The notes beneath the pieces are model-generated. The model was not told the origin of the DNA, ran no database searches, and worked only from the letters and a program-made list of their open reading frames with translations. Of a stretch of 64,000 bases of DNA, positions 39,801-48,489 are shown one piece after another. The DNA comes from Aquarana catesbeiana (Eukaryota; Chordata; Amphibia; Anura; Ranidae), in the NCBI RefSeq assembly GCF_042186555.1, contig NC_133324.1, forward strand, positions 222,071,145 to 222,135,144, read 5' to 3'. How positions within the stretch are numbered: the stretch's first letter is position 1; each line of letters starts with the position of its first letter. The position numbers and the translations under genes were made by a program.

Positions 39801-40262
39801 TTTATTGCTTAAAATAGAACTATAGGCAAAACTTTTTTTTTTATTTTGGATAGGTTATAACCTCTGTCAGATTTTTTTTTTGCCATCTATATCCCATTGT
39901 GGAGATTTCCCTTTACTTCCTGTTCCAAAGACAGACAGGAAGTCAGAGGGAATCCCTGCAAATTAAGCAAATTCTTTGGGGACCTCCAAGTCACCTGAAC
40001 TAGTAAATCGCATTGGAAGATTTTCCCTCGATTACTTTTCTGGGAACAACTAGGGCTGGGGAAAATAAATCGATTTGAATCTTGAATCTAGTTGAGAGGT
40101 CAAATCGATTCAAATTTTCAGCAAATCGATTTTTTTTCCCCACCAGGACCGTCGCTGACACCGTCCCGAGGAGCTGCAGGCAGGAGTTTTTAGTCGAGGC
40201 CAGGGCTTCGGCCTAGTCCGCGAGGCCGGATGCTGCGGACTAGGCCGAAGCCGCGGCCTCGC

Positions 40263-40299
<37 letters not shown>

Positions 40300-43200
40300 A
40301 CACACCTCGATTCGAACCATTAATCGAGTTTTTAAAGAAAAAAAAAAAAAAATGAAAATCGCAGATTTTTTTTCTGGAGAAAATCGCCCAGCTCTAGGAA
40401 CAACCCAAAATTTGTGATTTTTTTTTACTTTCAATGACAATGGTAAACAGGATAAACAGAGAGGGTGAATCTCCCTAACAGGGGCACAGACAGCAATAAA
40501 AGCCTGACAAGTGTTCTAATCCATCTCCACTCTATCCAAAACTAAAAGAAAAAAAAAGGTTTTGCCTTTAGTTATCCTTTAAAATGACAGGTTTAGTTTT
40601 AGGGGAGGAGGATAGAAAGTTATTTCCACAATCCACTTTAACATTTAGCTCTCAGTACACAGACCTCTGGCTATGTCTTTTGTCAATATACGCTCACTTT
40701 TCAATGGCAAATTTTAAAAAGGATGCTGACTTTAAAAACCTGTAAAACTGTGTATAGAAATAAAGTGTCAATGCATACCTTCTGTGTCTTTGTTGCAGCA
40801 CCCCCCTCCCCCCCCCCCCCGTATCTTAGGGTACCTTAATACATGAATTCTTAACACTTCCTGGTTCAACCCTCTAGTTGATAGTACTAGGTCAATAGGG
40901 AGCTGTAGAAGTTATTAGCAAGGTGTAGGGGTTGGGAGAGACATTGAAGCATATGTTGAGGCACCAGTGGATGCCTAAACAATTCTATGTAAAAGACAGT
41001 TTAGTAGTTTTTTTTTTTTTTAAAGCTGCCCATACATGGATCAATTTTGGCCAGTTCAGCAGGGACGCTGCCCTGCTGGAAAAGACTCCAGGCTATAGAC
41101 TGCAGCGCTTATCTGTGTATTCTGACAGTGAGGGAGTGTCCCTACTGTCAGAATACAATGATGCAGGGTGGAAGATTCCCCCATCCACCTCCAATGTGTG
41201 GATAGGGGAATCAGGTCAGTTCTTTACGTTTAACCCTTCGGCTGAACAAAAAAAAAAAAAAAATCGAACTCATCTATGACCAGCTTAAGCTGTACTTTCA
41301 TGTATCTCCATCAATAGTGCATACCAATTAGTGTAAACACCAGCTCAGAATAAGCAGTTAATCTTATTTTAGCCCGCAGGTACTTTTACAGAGCCAGGGA
41401 TATTTGCTTTCATAGATAACAACAAAAAGAAAAAGTCAACTGGAGTTTAAGGCAGGCCATACATTATGCAGATTTTTTTTCCTTCAAACATGGGTTGAAG
41501 GAAAGAAAAATTGCTTGATTCCCCATCAACACAGTCAGTGTTGATCGGGGAATCCCTCCCGCTGCGATACTGTATTCCGATAGCGGGGGGGGGGTTCCCT
41601 GCCATCAAAATAAAATGGAAAAAAAAAAACCTGACAGCCTGCTCATAGATGGATCAAAATTTGGCCGTTTCAATATGTCTATGGCCAGCCTAAGAGTATA
41701 TGAGCTGTCTAGCTCCAGGCAGCTACAAATCATTACCTTTCTTGAGCATTGTTTGGTTACGTTTACAGTGCCTTTAAAAAGTATTCATACCCCTTGAAAA
41801 TTTTACACATTTTGTCATGTTACAACCAAAAAAGTAAATGTATTTGTAGGGATTTTATGTGATAGACCAACACAAAGTGGCACATTATTGCGCAGTGGAA
41901 GGAAAATTATAAATGTTTTTTTTACAAATAAAATATCTGAAAAGTGTGGCGTGCAATTGACTCAGCCCCCTGAGTCAATACTTTGTAGAACCACCTTTTT
42001 GCTGCAATTACAACTGCAAGTCTTCTTGGGGATGTCTCTACCAGCTTTGCACATCTAGAGAGTGACATTTTTGCCCATTCTTCTTTGCAAAATAGCTCAA
42101 ACTCTGTCAGATTGGACAGAGAGCGTCTGTGAACAGAACCATCCTGCCACAGGTTCTCAATTGGATTTAGGTCTGGACCATTCTAACACATGTATATGCT
42201 TTGATCTAAAACCATTCCATAGTAGCTCTGGCTGTAAGTTTAGGGTCGTTGTCCTGATGTAAGGTGAACCTCTGCCCCAATCTCAAGCCTTTTGCAGACT
42301 AGCAGGTTTTCTTCTAAGATTGCCCTGTATTTGGCTGCATCCATCTTCCCATCAACTCTGACCAGCTTCCCTGTCCCTGCAGAAGAAAAGCATCCCCACA
42401 ACATGATGCTGCCACCACTGTGTTTCATGGAGGGGATGGTGTGTTCAGGGTGATGTGCAATGTTAGTTTTTCATCACACATAGCGTTTTGCTTTTAGGCC
42501 AAAAAGTTCAATTTTGGTCTCATCTGACCAGAGCACCTTCCACATGTTTGCTGTGTCCCCCACATGGCTTCTTGCAAACTGCAAATTGGCCTTCTTATAG
42601 CTTTCGTTCAACAATGGCTTTCTTCTTGCCACTCTTCCATAAAGGCCAGATTTGTGGAGTGTCCAACTAATAGTTGTCCTGTGGACAGATTTTCCCACCT
42701 GAGATGTGGATCTCTGCAGCTCCTCCAGAGTTAGGCTGGATTCACACCTATGCAGTTTTTGTGCTTTTTGCATTTTGCAGATTTGCACTAGAGTCCATTT
42801 AACATGGTTTCCTATGGAACACGTTCTGTAGTGCAATTCTGCAAAATGCAAAAAGCACTAAAAATGCATAGGTGTGAATCCAGCCTTACCAAGGGCCTCT
42901 TGGCTGCTTCTCTGATTAATGCTCTCCTTGCCCGGCCTGTCAGTTTAGGTGGATGGCCATGTCTTGGTAGGTTTGCAGTTGTGCCATACTCTTTCCAGAT
43001 AATGAATTGAACAGTGCTCCGTGAGATGTTCAAAGTTTGAGAAAGTTTTTTTTATAACTCAACCCTGCTTTAAACTTCTCCACAACTTTATCCCTGACCT
43101 GTCTACTGTGTTCCTTGGCCTTTATGATGCTGTTTGTTCACCAAGGTTCTCTAACAAACCTCTGAGGGCTTCAAAGAACAGCTACATTTATACTAAGATT

Positions 43201-44171
43201 AAATTACACACAGGTGGATTCTATTTACTAATTAGTTGACTTCTGAAGGCAACTGATTCCACTAGATTTTATAGTGTATCAGAGTAAAGGGGGCTGAATA
43301 CAAATGCACGCCACACTTTTCAGATATTTGTTTGTAAAAAATTTGGAAAGCCATTTATCATTTTTCTTCCACTTCACAATCATGTGCCACTTTGTGTTGG
43401 TCTATCACATAATATCTCAATAAAATAAAACTTACATTTTTGGTTGCAACATTTTAAGGGGTATGAATACTTTTTCAAGGCACTGTAGTTCACGCAGTTT
43501 CTACCAAGTGAGATGTGGATCTACAGATTTCCACACTAGCATAATACAGTGGGGAAGAAACAGAACTCTGAAGGATAGGAATCCAGCACACTAATGAAAT
43601 GCTACTGGGATTTTCTTTGTTTTGTGGAGTCTGGCACCCTGAATGGCTATGGATGGTAAACCCCACGTGTATGGGTACCTTCAATGTTTAAGTTCTAAAA
43701 GAAAAAGAAAACTGGATTTAGCATGGTAACTTTCACATTGGAGTTGCTGTACAGTATCTTGGAGAAAAATAAAATGTTTACAATATACCAATCCTACAAG
43801 ATACCATCCAAGTTGCCTTTCCTACCTCGTATTTCTGTATGTGTTGCCTGTATTGATGGAGAACTTGTCTCAGTAGACACAGAATCTGTGAGCCTGTGTC
43901 CAGCACACATTGACTTCAGCATTTGAAAAACAGCCAAAGGAGCCACATTCATCTTTAGTAAATCCACAAGAATTCTGTTTAAAAAAGAAAAAATAAACAT
44001 CAGATAAAAAACATTTAGAAGAAATGTACAGAGATGTCACATTAAGGCTTCATGTACACGGGACGTTGTACAACTTCTCCTGAACGATTTAACTTGACAG
44101 CTAGAAACCGGCACCTAAAAACGGCTATATTCCTCTAAACACAGCTTCTGAACCCATTTTTTTGGGGGTCC

Positions 44172-44209
<38 letters not shown>

Positions 44210-46324
44210 CATCTAAACGCAACTGCCTAGAAACGACTATAAACGACCATCGATGTACGCTGATGAGGCTACAGTGATGGGCACTGATAAGGCGGCACTG
44301 ATCAGCAACACTGATAGGCAGCACTGCTGGGTGGCACCACTGGTGGGAATTGATAGGTGGCACTCGTGGGCATTGAGAGGTGGCACTGATGTACTGGTGG
44401 GCACATTTTCGATCGCCTAGGGATCGGGTACCTGTCAACTGACGACTTTTTTTTGATCGCCTAGGGATCGTGTACCTGTCAAAACCAGGTACCTGCTCCC
44501 CCACTGGAAGAAATAATAATAAATGCATCCAAATGTGATTGAGGAGGGAGGAGATGGAAAAGCAAAACGTCCCCTTTTAGGTGAAGTTTAGTTTTAACGC
44601 CAAATATTCTGGTGACAGCGGCTGTGATGCCAATGTAGCGGTCCATACACCTTACACCGCAATACACAGCCCCGAAGTAAATATACCTCTAACTAAAGTC
44701 ACAAACTTTAAGAAGGCAGACATGTCTCTTCTGCAATAAAATACGCCTACCTTGTTTGCTCGCTGTCTTCTCACAAATGTAAACTGAGCTGCGCATGTAC
44801 AATTCACTTTACATTGCTGGCACGGTCCCTGTGTGCTGGGATGACTAGCTCCATATGCAAAAGAGAAGTCATCTTGCACCACCCAATAAAGCCAGTCAAA
44901 GATCAGCACCCAGCAGAAGATGCCGGCGATGGAGGGGGAGAGGGATTTACTAAACCTAGAGCATTCAGACCCTGGTGCAGCTGTGCATGGTAGCCAATCA
45001 GCTTCTAACTTTAGCTTGTTCAATCAAGCTTTAGCAATAAAACCTGGAAGCTGATTGGTATCTTTGTGGAGCTACATCACATTTTGCACTCTCCGGTTTT
45101 AGTAAATAACCCCCGGGGACCATTGAAAGAAGGGTAAGTTTAGCTCTGCTTTGATGCTCACAAGTAAGGATGAGCTCAGGTGTGTTTGCAAACTCCACGT
45201 GGCCGCCAGGAAGCTGACACTCCGCAGCGCTAATCACAGGCAGTGAGACATTTCCTGATCTGTGCAACCACGCATCAGGAAACGTCTCACTACTGGTAAT
45301 TAGTGCTGCGGAGTGTCAGCTTCCTGGCGGCCACGTGGAGTTTGCAAACACGCCTGAGCTCACCCTTACAAGTCACAAAGACAAGATTGGTCGCCGCAGC
45401 AATGTGACTGTGCTGACCAATGAGAAGCTTCTCCCCTTCAGCAAGGTGTCCCAGAAGAAAAAGAAGTGATTATCTTCGGTCAGTAGAGTTGCCACCTCAT
45501 CCCTTTAAACCCGAACACCTTTGAATTACACAGGTTCTGAGAATAATTTAATGCAGATAAGGCACCAAGTGTGTATAATTACCATCTTAATCAGCCACAG
45601 AACCTGTGTAATTATTATGTGTTCGGTTTTAAAGGGATAAGGTGGCAACCCTATTGGTCAGCGCGGTCACAGCGCGAGGCCATCGGTGCCGTTGTCTGTA
45701 TCATTGTAGGGGGTGACACCGCATAGGGCCGGCCCATGATGACAGGCATTCACAGGACACACATAGGAATAATCATCCGACACTCCCAGAAGTGTCAGAC
45801 ACACAAGATCTCTCAGAAACTGACAACGGTTGTCAGGTGAAAGTAGAAGCATTTTCTTTGCAAACTTGGATTTGGTTTCAGATTGAAGACATGACAGGTT
45901 CTTCTCTTTAGTCTTGTCTGGTTTGTGTTTTCCCTTCAGGAAGGATAAGCAATCGGCAGAGGAAAATAAAGGGGAATAAAAGAAAACCTCCTAGGCAGAC
46001 AAGGACTGCAATTGTACAATAGAAGAAATTCTTCTGGGTTTAATGATAATAACAGAGGGTGATCCATATACGTGTACAGGGGGGGGGAGAAGAACTAGCA
46101 TTGTCCCTTCTATATATACTATGGGAAGTGACCCCGTCCGCCACTAATAATGTCCCCGCTCAGGCCTCCACTTACTTGAAGACCTCCTGATCCATGACGA
46201 TGCCGGCCGCCTGCGCCAACTCGTACAGCTCGGCCTCCTCCGCACTCAGCACCTTCTTCTTCTTGGTGACGAATTTCTGCGCGGAGCCGCTCACCGTCAC
46301 CACCGCATCCTGGGGGGCGGCCAT
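24398..46324 (-). CDS. MZT2: Mitotic-spindle organizing protein 2 (MOZART2), complete three-exon CDS
   Basis: Coding exons 46324-46176, 43974-43805 and 24552-24398 on the minus strand have canonical GT/AG borders. Their phases (2 bases + 1, then 1 base + 2) join without a gap to 474 nt: 157 codons plus stop, almost the length of human MZT2B (158 residues as I recall it). Recognised by the conserved core KKVLSAEEAELYELAQAAG, by VFKILVDLL at the first junction, by NVAPLAVFQMLKSMCAG, and by the C-terminal EGSSQRVPRQPSASR. Known role: small subunit of the gamma-tubulin ring complex that binds the N-terminal regions of GCP proteins at centrosomes and spindle poles. The N-terminal 20 residues and the Ser-rich tail are divergent, as expected. 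Intron 1 is 2.2 kb; intron 2 is 19.3 kb and loaded with transposons. I see no head-to-head neighbour like human SMPD4 in the flanking 1 kb. Confidence 0.93.
24800..24845. repeat. (TA)n microsatellite at the DIRS left flank
   Basis: About 23 TA units, ending some 30 bp before the left end of the DIRS element. Confidence 0.9.
24878..25020 (+). repeat. DIRS left inverted terminal repeat
   Basis: The segment from TTTCTTTCTCGTACATCACG to CCTTCCTGGGGATGC is matched in inverse orientation near 29397-29535, with a few substitutions (for example CACGGGATACAG against CACGGGACACAG). Confidence 0.85.
26420..27700 (+). pseudogene. DIRS reverse transcriptase and RNase H region, broken
   Basis: RT motifs are visible in two frames: PNGDVRPILDLKDLNRYLK and EFLASTDIKDTYLHAPFFPA (26,620-26,800), then, after a frameshift near 26,890, the catalytic box IAYLDDRLLL (near 26,925-26,955). 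RNase H follows: NASLSGWGAVLEQ (27,420-27,460; the first Asp reads Asn) and QSDNATAVAYINHQGGTRS (27,570-27,625). There are stops in RNase H. These are DIRS-like motifs, not those of LTR elements. Nonfunctional as it stands. Confidence 0.8.
28560..29110 (+). pseudogene. DIRS tyrosine recombinase region, broken
   Basis: Frames with VAISSTRRVSEQ (near 28,585), SLNVVRAVKAYLEATAQIRK (28,785-28,845), TPQRAISASWAVHRRASMAQ and CKAATWSSVHTFTRFYQVDV (29,050-29,110) match the DIRS recombinase. The Tyr of TRFYQ is the likely catalytic nucleophile and the Arg in ARR/TRR the first catalytic Arg. Frameshifts and stops separate the blocks. Confidence 0.75.
29235..29351. repeat. DIRS internal complementary region
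   Basis: 29235-29284 (50 nt) is complementary to the first 50 nt of the left terminal repeat with one mismatch. 29287-29351 (65 nt) is complementary to 29511-29575, the outer end of the right repeat, without a mismatch. The join of both outer ends inside the element is the diagnostic DIRS feature used as a template to close a circular DNA. Confidence 0.85.
29352..29575 (-). repeat. DIRS right inverted terminal repeat and spacer
   Basis: The inverted copy of the left repeat starts near GCATCCCCAGGAAGGGGAGG (29401) and ends at ATAAAAAATCCT (29575). The last about 35 nt are unlike the left outer end, so the two outer ends differ, as is usual in DIRS elements. Confidence 0.8.
29985..30380. repeat. 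Second part of the abundant ranid repeat
   Basis: GGGATATTTATTATAGCAAA, TTTATAGCGCAAAATATAAA, GTGATCAAATATCACCAAAA and the end GCATTGGAGTGGTTAA. Its 5' side begins within a solo end of the GTGTGAAAGGGGTC MITE. Confidence 0.6.
30547..30882. mobile_element. MITE with GGCTCCGTTCACACCTA end
   Basis: Starts TAGGCTCCGTTCACACCTAT and ends AAATGTGAACCTAGCCTA, imperfect inverse ends with no coding potential. Confidence 0.5.
30885..32371. other. MZT2 intron 2, no gene recognised
   Basis: Mostly unique-looking AT-rich sequence with one diffuse repeat (31950-32280, ...ATTCAGATTAGTGGGC...). No supported exon. Confidence 0.4.
32372..32822. mobile_element. TTAA-flanked MITE (AAGTGGTTGTAAACCC)
   Basis: TTAA at 32372-32375 and 32819-32822; ends AAGTGGTTGTAAACCC and GGGTTTACAACCACTT. 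Inner hairpin TAGGTAAAAG...GGCTTACCTGTAGG. A relative lies at 63097-63295. Confidence 0.75.
32990..33516. mobile_element. TTAA-flanked MITE (AAGTGATTGTAAAGGC)
   Basis: TTAA at 32990-32993 and 33513-33516; ends TGATTGTAAAGGC and GCCTTTACAACTCC. Contains a second hairpin near its right end (GTAAAGGCAGAAGG...CCTTCTGCCTTTAC). Confidence 0.7.
33513..33853. mobile_element. TTAA-flanked MITE (GCCGGCCATAGATGG) sharing a TTAA with its neighbour
   Basis: Starts TTAAGCCGGCCATAGATGG and ends CTATGGCTGGCTTAA. The left TTAA is the right TTAA of the preceding element. Family also at 41020-41288, 41447-41693, 54769-55104 and 55120-55428. Confidence 0.7.
34561..34917. mobile_element. Diverged member of the TGCC...GGCA MITE family
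   Basis: Ends TGCCGCGTACACATGATCAG and TCGTGTGTACGCGGCA with TTA/TAA flanks. Internal sequence differs from the other copies (CATGCTCTC, GCTGGAATTCCGCC). A truncated left end of this subtype (TGCCGCGTACACACGATCGG) lies at 51536-51590. Confidence 0.65.
34919..38567. other. MZT2 intron 2, repeats, no gene recognised
   Basis: Begins with a decayed CCCATTTCACACGG element. The rest is unique-looking or diffuse repeat with poly-A at 37250-37278 and 37825-37844. A duplication is visible between 35985-36090 and 36998-37100 (ACCCACAGTACAAGAAACCC... against ACCTACAGTGCAAGAAACTT...), part of a dispersed repeat. Confidence 0.4.
38568..39001 (+). mobile_element. Frog MITE, same TGCCCCGTACACACGGTCGG family
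   Basis: It begins TGCCCCGTACACACGGTCGG and ends CCGTGTGTACGGGGCA; left flank TTA, right flank CTA. It is almost identical over its length to the copy at 47992-48425, so both moved fairly recently. It lies in MZT2 intron 2. Confidence 0.8.
39002..40050. repeat. MZT2 intron 2 with a GAGCGGAGTTCCACCC MITE
   Basis: A diverged copy of the 881-1243 family spans about 39315-39745 (start GAGCGGAGTTCCACCCAAAA, end CCTCCGCTTCAAG). The remainder is unremarkable. Confidence 0.5.
40051..40396. mobile_element. hAT-type nonautonomous element with exact 8-bp duplication
   Basis: GGAACAAC at 40043-40050 and 40397-40404 flank ends TAGGGCTGGGGAAAATAAAT and AAAATCGCCCAGCTCTA. Inner part has a hairpin GCGGCCTCG/CGAGGCC-type segment and poly-A runs. 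In MZT2 intron 2. Confidence 0.75.
41020..41288. mobile_element. MITE of the (T)TAAGCYGGCCATAGA family
   Basis: Ends TTAAAGCTGCCCATACATGG and CTATGACCAGCTTAA. In MZT2 intron 2. Confidence 0.6.
41447..41693. mobile_element. MITE of the same family
   Basis: Ends TTAAGGCAGGCCATACATTA and CTATGGCCAGCCTAA. Contains ATCAACACAGTCAGTGTTGA shared with other copies. Confidence 0.6.
41766..43485 (-). mobile_element. Tc1/mariner transposon with inactivated transposase
   Basis: Terminal repeats CAGTGCCTTTAAAAAGTATT and (inverse) CAGTGCCTTGAAAAAGTATT are flanked by TA on both sides (41764-41765, 43486-43487). The minus-strand transposase fragments include the HTH part (ISRSTVQFIIWKEYGT, GRPPKLT-like HPPKLTGRARRALIREAAKR), the first catalytic Asp in VLWSDETKIELFG, GGSIMLWGCFSSAGTGKLV and remnants of the DND and NPIENLW blocks in other frames. 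Without the nested MITE it would be 1,568 bp, normal for Tc1. Frameshifts and stops make it a fossil. Confidence 0.85.
42734..42885. mobile_element. 152-bp MITE inserted in the Tc1 transposase
   Basis: Inverted ends GGCTGGATTCACACCTATGC and GCATAGGTGTGAATCCAGCC are flanked by TTA (42731-42733 and 42886-42888). The transposase frame on either side (REAAKRPLV before, TLEELQRST after) continues if the MITE and one TTA are left out, so the insertion is younger than the Tc1 copy. A 3-bp TWA duplication suggests PIF/Harbinger mobilisation. Confidence 0.8.
43805..43974 (-). CDS. MZT2: MZT2 coding exon 2
   Basis: Acceptor TTTTAAACAG ends at 43975; the first base completes the lysine codon of exon 1 (FK|ILVDLLK). 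The exon holds the rest of the conserved hydrophobic core (ILVDLLKMNVAPLAVFQMLK, CAGHRL) and a divergent Ser/Thr-rich linker. Donor is GTATCT after the G of a split glycine codon at 43805. Confidence 0.92.
43986..46175. repeat. MZT2 intron 1: nested and foldback repeats
   Basis: Contains poly-A (44175-44208), a tetranucleotide-like array of GGCACTGATN units (44275-44395), the uninterrupted 44945-45113 MITE, a foldback with arms about 45167-45245 and 45268-45365 (GAGCTCAGG...CCTGAGCTC), and a foldback at 45487-45655 with ends GTTGCCACCTCATCCCTTTA and AAAGGGATAAGGTGGCAACC. Confidence 0.6.
46176..46324 (-). CDS. MZT2: MZT2 coding exon 1
   Basis: ATG at 46324-46322 begins MAAPQDAVV; the exon ends in AA of a lysine codon before GTAAGTGG (intron from 46175 downward). 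It encodes residues 1-50, including the KKKKVLSAEEAELYELAQAA start of the MOZART2 core. It lies in the only clearly CpG-rich, non-repeat stretch of this part of the window, consistent with a promoter-proximal exon. Confidence 0.93.
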
Positions 46325-46396
46325 GGCACACTCACCGCTCACTAAGCACGGCTCCGGCTTTCCCGCCCAAGGCCGCCGTCATACGATGACTTACAT

Positions 46397-46409
46397 GTTG
46401 CCTAGTAAC
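46397..46409. promoter_or_regulatory. X-box-like (RFX) site upstream of MZT2
   Basis: GTTGCC-T-AGTAAC fits the RFX X-box half-site rule GTNRCC (0-3 N) RGYAAC. It lies 73 bp upstream of the MZT2 start codon, in a CpG-rich stretch (about 46300-46460) that also holds a CCGGAA ETS-like core near 46450. RFX factors drive many ciliary and centrosomal genes, so the location is sensible, but a 13-mer match alone is weak evidence. Confidence 0.4.
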
Positions 46410-47159
46410 CGCGCGCCAACACAACATTACACCGTGTGCATCTCCCGCCCGGAAACAGAACCACAGCAGAAAGGTTCCGGGATTCATTGGAGTCACCGCT
46501 AGTAGGAGCTGTCCACTGCTGAATAATGCTCTCTATTCATTAGAAGTTCTCTTATTCATCACAAACAGTGCTAATAGCAGACACCAAAACGTAAACATAA
46601 ATGTAAGATTGGGTCCACATTCGCAATTATAACCATAGTAGAAGTTTTAAAGCTGACCACACATTATACAATTTTATTGTTCAATTTCCTTTAGAATTAC
46701 CTTCAACTATGTATGTCACTCACACGCTTTTACATTCGGTTGGCTTTTTACTTTTCACATCTTATTTTTCACTTTTTGTTTTTGCTTTTCATTTTTATTG
46801 TTACTTTTTCACGTTCTGCCAGCGTTTGGTTGGCATACACCATGCTTCCCATCATACAATGCACTTCCTTAGTCACTTTATGATTTTATTCACAGTGCAC
46901 GTTCTTACACACACACTTCGCATTTTCCCTTGCACCTTATTTTTTATTTGTAGTATTATTGAATACTACAAATTATGTACTACCATTTTCTCACATTAGT
47001 ACACTTTTACATATACATTAACAAAATACTATTTTGCTTTGATTCTATTTTTATTTTTATACCTTTAATTTCATGGGACACAAACAACACTTTGAAATAC
47101 CCGTACATTGACATTTTCATATACGTCAGTCTCAATATATACAACTAAAAACACTTACA

Positions 47160-47990
47160 ATGATGATTTGATTATTAATTTATTAATGGCTACTAATGGT
47201 TGTTTGTTGCAGGTGTGTACCCTTTCGCCCCCTAGGAGGCGTGCACAAGTGTGGCTCCTTGTAAGCCCCTTGGGGTTGGCTCCTCTTTCCTGGGAGGGTG
47301 GGGGCGGCCTGTGCACCCTTCGATTCTCCAATGGCTCCGACCATCTTAGAATTTGAAACACTCATTTCATCCTTTAACGGTATAATCCACTACTATGATT
47401 TATTTAATGTGATGAATGACGATAAGTTTTATAATTCTGAATACATGTATTATATTTTTTAGATCCAAATGTGCCCCCTGAAGAGACCGTATCTAGGTCG
47501 AAACGCGTTGGGGCTTGCATATTATACAACACCATGTAATGTAATGATGTGTCAAATGTATTTCCTACCGTTTTATGGAATATGAACTCTATCATTGGAT
47601 CGGACTATTATATGTACATACTGTATTCAACCAAATGATTTTATTGGACATCTTGTTAATAAATTGTCTCTCCAATACCATCTAGAAATAATTTCTGTGA
47701 TGTTGTACATTGCTGTTTTAAAGCCCCACTGGGGGGGAACAAACCTTATTTTAGATAAACCATTCTCGGGGTGTGCAGCTCCTTTGGTCTCTTTCATATG
47801 TGTCTTTCCTATTGTATTTATTATTATGCTTCCCTCGGCAAGCTGGAGGGGCAGCAACAGCCCATTCAAGGAGCCCTACTCCAGATCCAGCAGCACCTCG
47901 TCATCAGAAGGTAAGACCACAGATCCACGGATCGCCGCCTTCCTGTTCGATCTAAAGGAAAATAAAATTGTATAATATTTGGCCAGCCTT
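47160..47990 (+). repeat. Retroposon-like repeat that carries the intact hammerhead-like motif
   Basis: About 300 nt of non-coding sequence precede the ribozyme-like motif and about 150 nt separate it from GTTAATAAATTG (near 47656). Sequence before the motif (about 47440-47470) is imperfectly complementary to sequence after it (about 47593-47625), like a decayed version of the long arms in the copies at 53.8 and 57 kb. Outer limits are uncertain. The right side (47870-47970) may belong to another repeat. Confidence 0.35.
47473..47514 (+). ncRNA. Hammerhead-ribozyme-like motif, type I, full consensus core
   Basis: In order: stem I strand GCCCC (47473-47477); CTGAAGA (47478-47484, consensus CUGANGA); stem II GACC/GGTC with a 7-nt loop (47485-47499); GAAA (47500-47503); CGCGT closing a self-complementary ACGCGT stem III (47503-47508); T at 47509 as the H before the predicted cut; stem I strand GGGGC (47510-47514). 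Every invariant core position matches the hammerhead rule. Stem III of three palindromic base pairs would favour dimeric folding, as known for short-stem-III hammerheads. It sits in a repeat followed by AATAAA at about 47661. Activity is inferred from fold only. Confidence 0.6.
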
Positions 47991-47991
47991 A

Positions 47992-48425
47992 TGCCCCGTA
48001 CACACGGTCGGACTTTGTTCGGACATTCCGACAACAAAATCCTAGGATTTTTTCCGACGGATGTTGGCTCAAACTTGTCTTGCATACACACGATCACACA
48101 AAGTTGTCGGAAAATCCGATCGTTCTAAACGCGGTGACGTAAAACACGTACGTCGGGACTATAAACGGGGCAGTGGCCAATAGCTTTCATCTCTGTATTT
48201 ATTCTGAGCATGCGTGGCACTTTGTCCGTCGGATTTGTGTACACACGATCGGAATTTCCGACAATGGGTTTTGTTGTCGGAAAATTTTATATCCTGCTCT
48301 CAAACTTTGTGTGTCGGAAAATCTGATGGAAAATGTGTGATGGAGCCTACACATGGTCGGAATTTCCGACAACAAGGTCCTATCACACATTTTCCGTCGG
48401 AAAATCCGACTGTGTGTACGGGGCA
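47992..48425 (+). mobile_element. Frog MITE, same family, perfect TTA duplication
   Basis: TTA at 47989-47991 and 48426-48428 flank ends TGCCCCGTACACACGGTCGG and ACTGTGTGTACGGGGCA. A few substitutions separate it from the 38.6-kb copy. Confidence 0.82.
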
Positions 48426-48439
48426 TTAGGGTGATACCA

Positions 48440-48486
48440 TTTATTGGCGAAGCTTTCTAAGAAGGCTGACCTCTTCTTCAGGAAAG
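48440..48486 (-). ncRNA. Hammerhead-like remnant with AGCT stem III
   Basis: Minus strand: CTGAAGA (48481-48475), weak stem AGAGG/CCTTCT, then GAAAGCTT and GCCAATAAATGG. Same order of parts as the copy at 47.5 kb, but the stem III palindrome is AGCT and stem II is imperfect. It ends against the MITE at 47992-48425. Confidence 0.25.
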
Positions 48487-48489
48487 GTG

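Noticed and set aside
44275..44400. CRISPR-like or structured tandem array (GGCACTGAT units)
   Set aside because: Units are short, irregular and without spacers; a common vertebrate low-complexity repeat.
46119..46331. Alternative minus-strand frame over MZT2 exon 1 (Gly/Arg-rich)
   Set aside because: Shadow of the CpG-rich MZT2 exon; the MZT2 frame joins exactly to exons 2 and 3.
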